Shown in pieces: positions 61,137-64,000 of a DNA stretch of 64,000 bases. The notes below the pieces were generated by a model. The model was not told where the DNA came from and searched no databases. It was given only the letters and a program-made list of their open reading frames with translations. Made by a program: the position numbers and the translations under genes. The first letter of the stretch is position 1. Every line of letters starts with the position of its first letter. The DNA lies in contig NZ_BTPM01000002.1 in NCBI RefSeq assembly GCF_036245475.1, positions 930,001 through 994,000 of the forward strand, given 5' to 3'. This stretch comes from Vibrio sp. 10N (lineage in GTDB: Bacteria > Pseudomonadota > Gammaproteobacteria > Enterobacterales > Vibrionaceae).

Positions 61137-61419
61137 TTAGTGCCTTCCACTTAAGCTGACCATTCATTTCGAAATCTTGCTCAGCGACGCACTGCAATAC
61201 CACCCCTTCCACGTTGATGACTGCCCCAAGGGAGTAGGCTTTGTCATTGTAATAACAAACACGTTTGCCCAACTTAGAGTCAGAAAGCAGCACCGCCGCT
61301 CCCACGTCCGCCCCAGGCGTAGTGATAACCTTCGCCGATAGCGTTGATGCCATCAACCCACCGACAATGGTGAGTATCACAACACGTATTGATTTCCATT
61401 GTGAAATTAGTTTTTCCAT
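61123..61419 (-). CDS. YnjH-like DUF1496 secreted protein
   Basis: A 98-residue protein with a signal peptide or anchor (residues about 11-28) and the DUF1496 core KRVCYYNDKAYSLGAVINVE followed by VLQC, as in E. coli YnjH. The two cysteines likely form a disulfide in the periplasm. Function unknown. Confidence 0.75.
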   Translation of the reverse strand: MEKLISQWKSIRVVILTIVGGLMASTLSAKVITTPGADVGAAVLLSDSKLGKRVCYYNDKAYSLGAVINVEGVVLQCVAEQDFEMNGQLKWKALKSEQ

Positions 61420-61479
61420 TGCAAACTACCTAACGTTCCAAAATATCTGTGTTCCAAACTAAAGCGAATCTCAATTACT

Positions 61480-62082
61480 ATGTTTCGATCCACCCTCACC
61501 CTGTTGTCACTGCTGTTGATAGTTCCAGTCTCGACTGCGATTGAACTTGATTACTACAAGATCCTCAACCACCTAGACAACTACGGCAACTTGGATCTAC
61601 GTAACAAACCTTATACCACGCTTCCTGATGGCTTGGTGGTGAAAGGCAACCTAAATATTGCCAAAACACCGATTAAAATGATGCCAAAAAATCTTGAGAT
61701 CAAAGGTAGCTTAGATGCTTCGGATAGTTTAGTGGAATTCATGCCAAGAGGAACCAAAATCACAGGTTACGCGAACTTTCTAGGCAGCCAACTCAAAGCG
61801 TGGCCGCAAGGTGTGATCCCCGGGGGATATATCAATCTTGGTGACACACCAATCGAAAAACTGCCAAACGGCATGATAGTCAACGGTGATCTCAGTCTGG
61901 TACGTACTCCTATGACTACCCTACCCGAAGGCATCATTATCGAAGGCAACCTTTATATTGGCGGCTCAAAAATCACTCAATTCCCCAAAACAATGACCGT
62001 AAACGGGAATATCTATTTGGGTGGTAACACCATTAAACAATGGCCTGACAACCTCAAACTCGGCGGAGCTGTCGCGCGCTAA
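61480..62082 (+). CDS. Secreted protein with ~20-residue leucine-rich-like repeats
   Basis: A 200-residue protein. A signal peptide (LTLLSLLLIVPVSTA) is followed by about seven repeats of the form L-P-x-G-x-x-V-x-G-N-L-x-I-x-x-T-P-I, for example TLPDGLVVKGNLNIAKTPI and KLPNGMIVNGDLSLVRTPM. The pattern predicts a regular solenoid, LRR-like or beta-helical. Such solenoids usually bind proteins or polymers. Function unknown. Confidence 0.75.
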   Translation: MFRSTLTLLSLLLIVPVSTAIELDYYKILNHLDNYGNLDLRNKPYTTLPDGLVVKGNLNIAKTPIKMMPKNLEIKGSLDASDSLVEFMPRGTKITGYANFLGSQLKAWPQGVIPGGYINLGDTPIEKLPNGMIVNGDLSLVRTPMTTLPEGIIIEGNLYIGGSKITQFPKTMTVNGNIYLGGNTIKQWPDNLKLGGAVAR

Positions 62083-62133
62083 TTCCCTAAATTGGTTAGC
62101 GCTTGAGATAAAGTCGTAAACGTTTCATCAACG

Positions 62134-62172
62134 ATAAAACCGGAACAGTTAGAAAATCTGTTCCGGTTTTAT
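62134..62172 (+). terminator. Terminator after the repeat-protein gene
   Basis: ATAAAACCGGAACAG (62134-62148) pairs perfectly with CTGTTCCGGTTTTAT (62158-62172) over nine bases, followed by TTTAC. Confidence 0.88.
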
Positions 62173-62224
62173 TTTACCCGCGCTCTGTAGTCTATGTTCA
62201 TCGACAACGAACAGAGAGACAAAC

Positions 62225-62413
62225 ATGGCTTTTTTCAACTATGTTGCAAACTACTTCCAATCCACCTATAAATACGAAACCAAAGACACACTGCTAGGTA
62301 AGCTGTTTTACCTGTCTCCAGCGAAGCGTGCTGAACGTCTCAATGAGCTCTTCAACACCGAGGCATTTTGGGGTCTAGAGACAAACAAAGATAACAACAA
62401 CCAAATCAAATAA
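62225..62413 (+). CDS. Small protein, unknown function
   Basis: A 62-residue cytoplasmic protein rich in Tyr and Phe at the N-terminus (FFNYVANYFQSTYKYETKDT) and helical in the middle (SPAKRAERLNELFNTEAF). GAGAGACAAAC precedes the ATG. It lies 26 bases upstream of the SgrR-like gene on the same strand and may be cotranscribed. Unrecognised. Confidence 0.6.
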   Translation: MAFFNYVANYFQSTYKYETKDTLLGKLFYLSPAKRAERLNELFNTEAFWGLETNKDNNNQIK

Positions 62414-62439
62414 CCGGAACACTTTGTTTAGTGCATAGC

Positions 62440-64000
62440 ATGATCAACAAGCGAAAACTTGAGCTTTACGAAAATCTATTTAATCAATTGGGACCTGGTG
62501 AGCATACTGTTACTGTGCTCACCATCGGGGAGTCAATGAACTGCAGTGAACGCCACGCCCGTACTTTGTTAAAGCAGATGTCAGAGCGCAAATGGCTAAC
62601 ATGGACCCCAGCGCGCGGCCGGGGTATGAAGGGGACACTTGTCTGCTTAATGGAACCTTTGGCAGCCTGTTACCAGGAAGTTGAACAGGCAACGAATCAA
62701 GGCAAATACGATACGGCTCATAAACTCATTGGCTTTAATAACCGCAATGTTGCCAGTGCGCTCAAGCAATATCTGACACAGGCCACCATCGAAAGTGAAA
62801 ATACGATTCATGCCCCGTTTCATAGAAAACTGACCTGGTTACATCCGCATCACGCTATGGAGCGAACCGAACGCCATCTAATTCATGAAATATTCCAAAC
62901 GTTGGTGGTCTCGAAAGACGCAAACATTTGTGGCGAGCTGGCGCATAGCTGGGCTCACTGCGACCACTTTCGCCAATGGACATTTTACTTACGAACCGGC
63001 GCCATTTTTCATGACCAAACACCTCTCACCGCCCTAGACGTTGTGGAAAGCCTGCGAGCACTTTCGGCATCGACCTACTGGAAAGGTCTTTATGATCACA
63101 TTGCGGACATTCATATCGATTCACCGCACCAAATCACGATGACGCTAAACGAGCCTGATCCGCATTTTTTATCGCTACTTTGTCGCTCGGAAGCGGCAAT
63201 CATGCCAAAAGCTCTAGTGCATCGCGCAGAAAGCGCGTACAAGCCAATTGGCTCAGGTCCATTCTCTGTCACGGTCAATTCAGACAAGCTACTACGTCTT
63301 ACTAGACATAGCCAATATTCAGGCAACAGTGCTCTTGTAGAGCATATTGAACTGTGGATTCATGAAGAATGGGCAAAAGATAAAAAATGCGCTGAGAACT
63401 TTTTCTTTCTTAACGATGAAGAAGAAACCTACAAAGTGTCAACGGCCGATATTGGTTATTTCTTTTTATTGTTGAACCACACTGAACTGCAAAAGCCAAC
63501 CATCAAACGTCAGCTAGAGTCGCTGTTTTCCAGCGACCACGCTTCATCACTGGCTATCTCACTGCCGGTAAACTTCAGTTTTGAGAACAACAACGAAAAT
63601 CGTACCTTCGCTAACAAGCTCATGCAGGGACTCGCCCTTGGCGGCTCAAAAGGACACGGCACCCAAGTGATCTATGGACATCCAGCTGCCAATCAAGACC
63701 TATCTATTGGAGGTATTCGCTTAGAAGGCGATCGTGCGACCAGCTTGTTCGCCTTTTTTAAACTCTATCCTTATTGGAACAAGAACCTAACTTGGAAACA
63801 ACAAGATAAACTGCGTCACACGTTGGCATCTGCTCGCCAGTCAATAAACCGCATTGAGAGGGAGCGGCTCTTAGATGACCTACTCGTTTGGTTATATCAA
63901 GACAACGTACTGGCGATCATTAAATCCGAAGACTTAACACTCACCATTCCAACCCGAATAGGCGGCGTAGACATTAACTCCATCGGTTGGTGTGACTTCG
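62440..64000 (+). CDS. SgrR-like regulator with solute-binding domain, partial at 3' end
   Basis: At least 520 residues, still open at the window end. The N-terminal domain is a winged helix (VLTIGESMNCSERHARTLLK, QMSERKWLTWTPARGRG), joined to an SBP_bac_5-type solute-binding domain (FYLRTGAIFHDQTPLTALDV, then IMPKALVHR and PIGSGPF). This is the SgrR architecture; E. coli SgrR senses sugar-phosphate stress and activates sgrS. No SgrS-like RNA was recognised here. The ATG at 62440 begins MINKRKLELYENLFNQLG. Confidence 0.82.
   Translation, partial: MINKRKLELYENLFNQLGPGEHTVTVLTIGESMNCSERHARTLLKQMSERKWLTWTPARGRGMKGTLVCLMEPLAACYQEVEQATNQGKYDTAHKLIGFNNRNVASALKQYLTQATIESENTIHAPFHRKLTWLHPHHAMERTERHLIHEIFQTLVVSKDANICGELAHSWAHCDHFRQWTFYLRTGAIFHDQTPLTALDVVESLRALSASTYWKGLYDHIADIHIDSPHQITMTLNEPDPHFLSLLCRSEAAIMPKALVHRAESAYKPIGSGPFSVTVNSDKLLRLTRHSQYSGNSALVEHIELWIHEEWAKDKKCAENFFFLNDEEETYKVSTADIGYFFLLLNHTELQKPTIKRQLESLFSSDHASSLAISLPVNFSFENNNENRTFANKLMQGLALGGSKGHGTQVIYGHPAANQDLSIGGIRLEGDRATSLFAFFKLYPYWNKNLTWKQQDKLRHTLASARQSINRIERERLLDDLLVWLYQDNVLAIIKSEDLTLTIPTRIGGVDINSIGWCDF

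Noticed and set aside
62083..62439. SgrS-type small RNA next to the SgrR-like gene
   Set aside because: No divergent transcript with an SgrS-like conserved seed and terminator was recognised; the hairpin at 62134 belongs to the upstream gene.

Overview
This window reads as chromosomal DNA of a marine Vibrio or close relative, probably the second chromosome. The evidence is the gene content: moeA-moeB-sseA, transaldolase and transketolase under a SorC-type regulator, narQP divergent from napFDABC with the short Vibrio nap-associated membrane protein, a hut heme-uptake cluster next to a LuxT-like TetR regulator, and many cyclic-di-GMP proteins. These identifications come from reading motifs; no database was searched.

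Layout. 1-8.2 kb: end of moeA, then moeB, sseA, a VOC protein with a divergent LysR, a SorC-type regulator, and tal-tkt. 8.3-20.6 kb: sensory genes, including a degenerate GGDEF protein with a periplasmic partner, an NspS/MbaA-like pair, a lipoprotein, LysE and LysR, a fused binding-domain/GGDEF protein, an Asp/Glu racemase and a chemoreceptor. 21-30 kb: a Na+-dependent transporter, then narQP and nap for periplasmic nitrate respiration; a near-consensus NarP site, an FNR-like box and a -10 can be read between narQ and napF. 30-41.7 kb: an HD-GYP protein with a binding domain nested in its Cache domain, a SecDF pair, small unknown proteins (one an orphan MbcA/ParS-like antitoxin), and a PhnD-like/GGDEF-EAL operon. 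41.7-46.8 kb: a GGGtGRT protein and IscU-like scaffold operon, an ArnT-like transferase and small genes. 46.8-50.3 kb: scsB-scsD-scsC thiol-redox operon. 50.3-52.7 kb: LysR and MATE. 52.8-59.7 kb: hutZ-hutX-hutW divergent from hutB-hutC-hutD, with an ISL3-type insertion sequence inside the hutB signal-peptide codons. 59.8-64 kb: LuxT-like regulator, DUF406, DUF1496, a repeat protein, a 62-residue unknown and an SgrR-like regulator cut by the window end.

The most interesting item is a fluoride (crcB-type) riboswitch on the minus strand at about 43528-43578. It lies directly in front of the scaffold/GGGtGRT operon, not in front of a known fluoride exporter. Its leader contains perfectly complementary segments that can be read as a translational ON switch: aptamer end, anti-aptamer, antisequestor, and a sequestor covering the Shine-Dalgarno. 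This suggests a fluoride-responsive iron-sulfur system of unknown function.

The second theme is signalling. All five c-di-GMP-type proteins here have a periplasmic binding partner or binding domain: PotD-like, PhnD-like, fused SBP_bac_3, nested SBP_bac_3, or a Cys-less molybdopterin-fold protein. The third is a fresh-looking insertion: removing the IS and one copy of its 8-bp target duplication restores a complete hutB reading frame.
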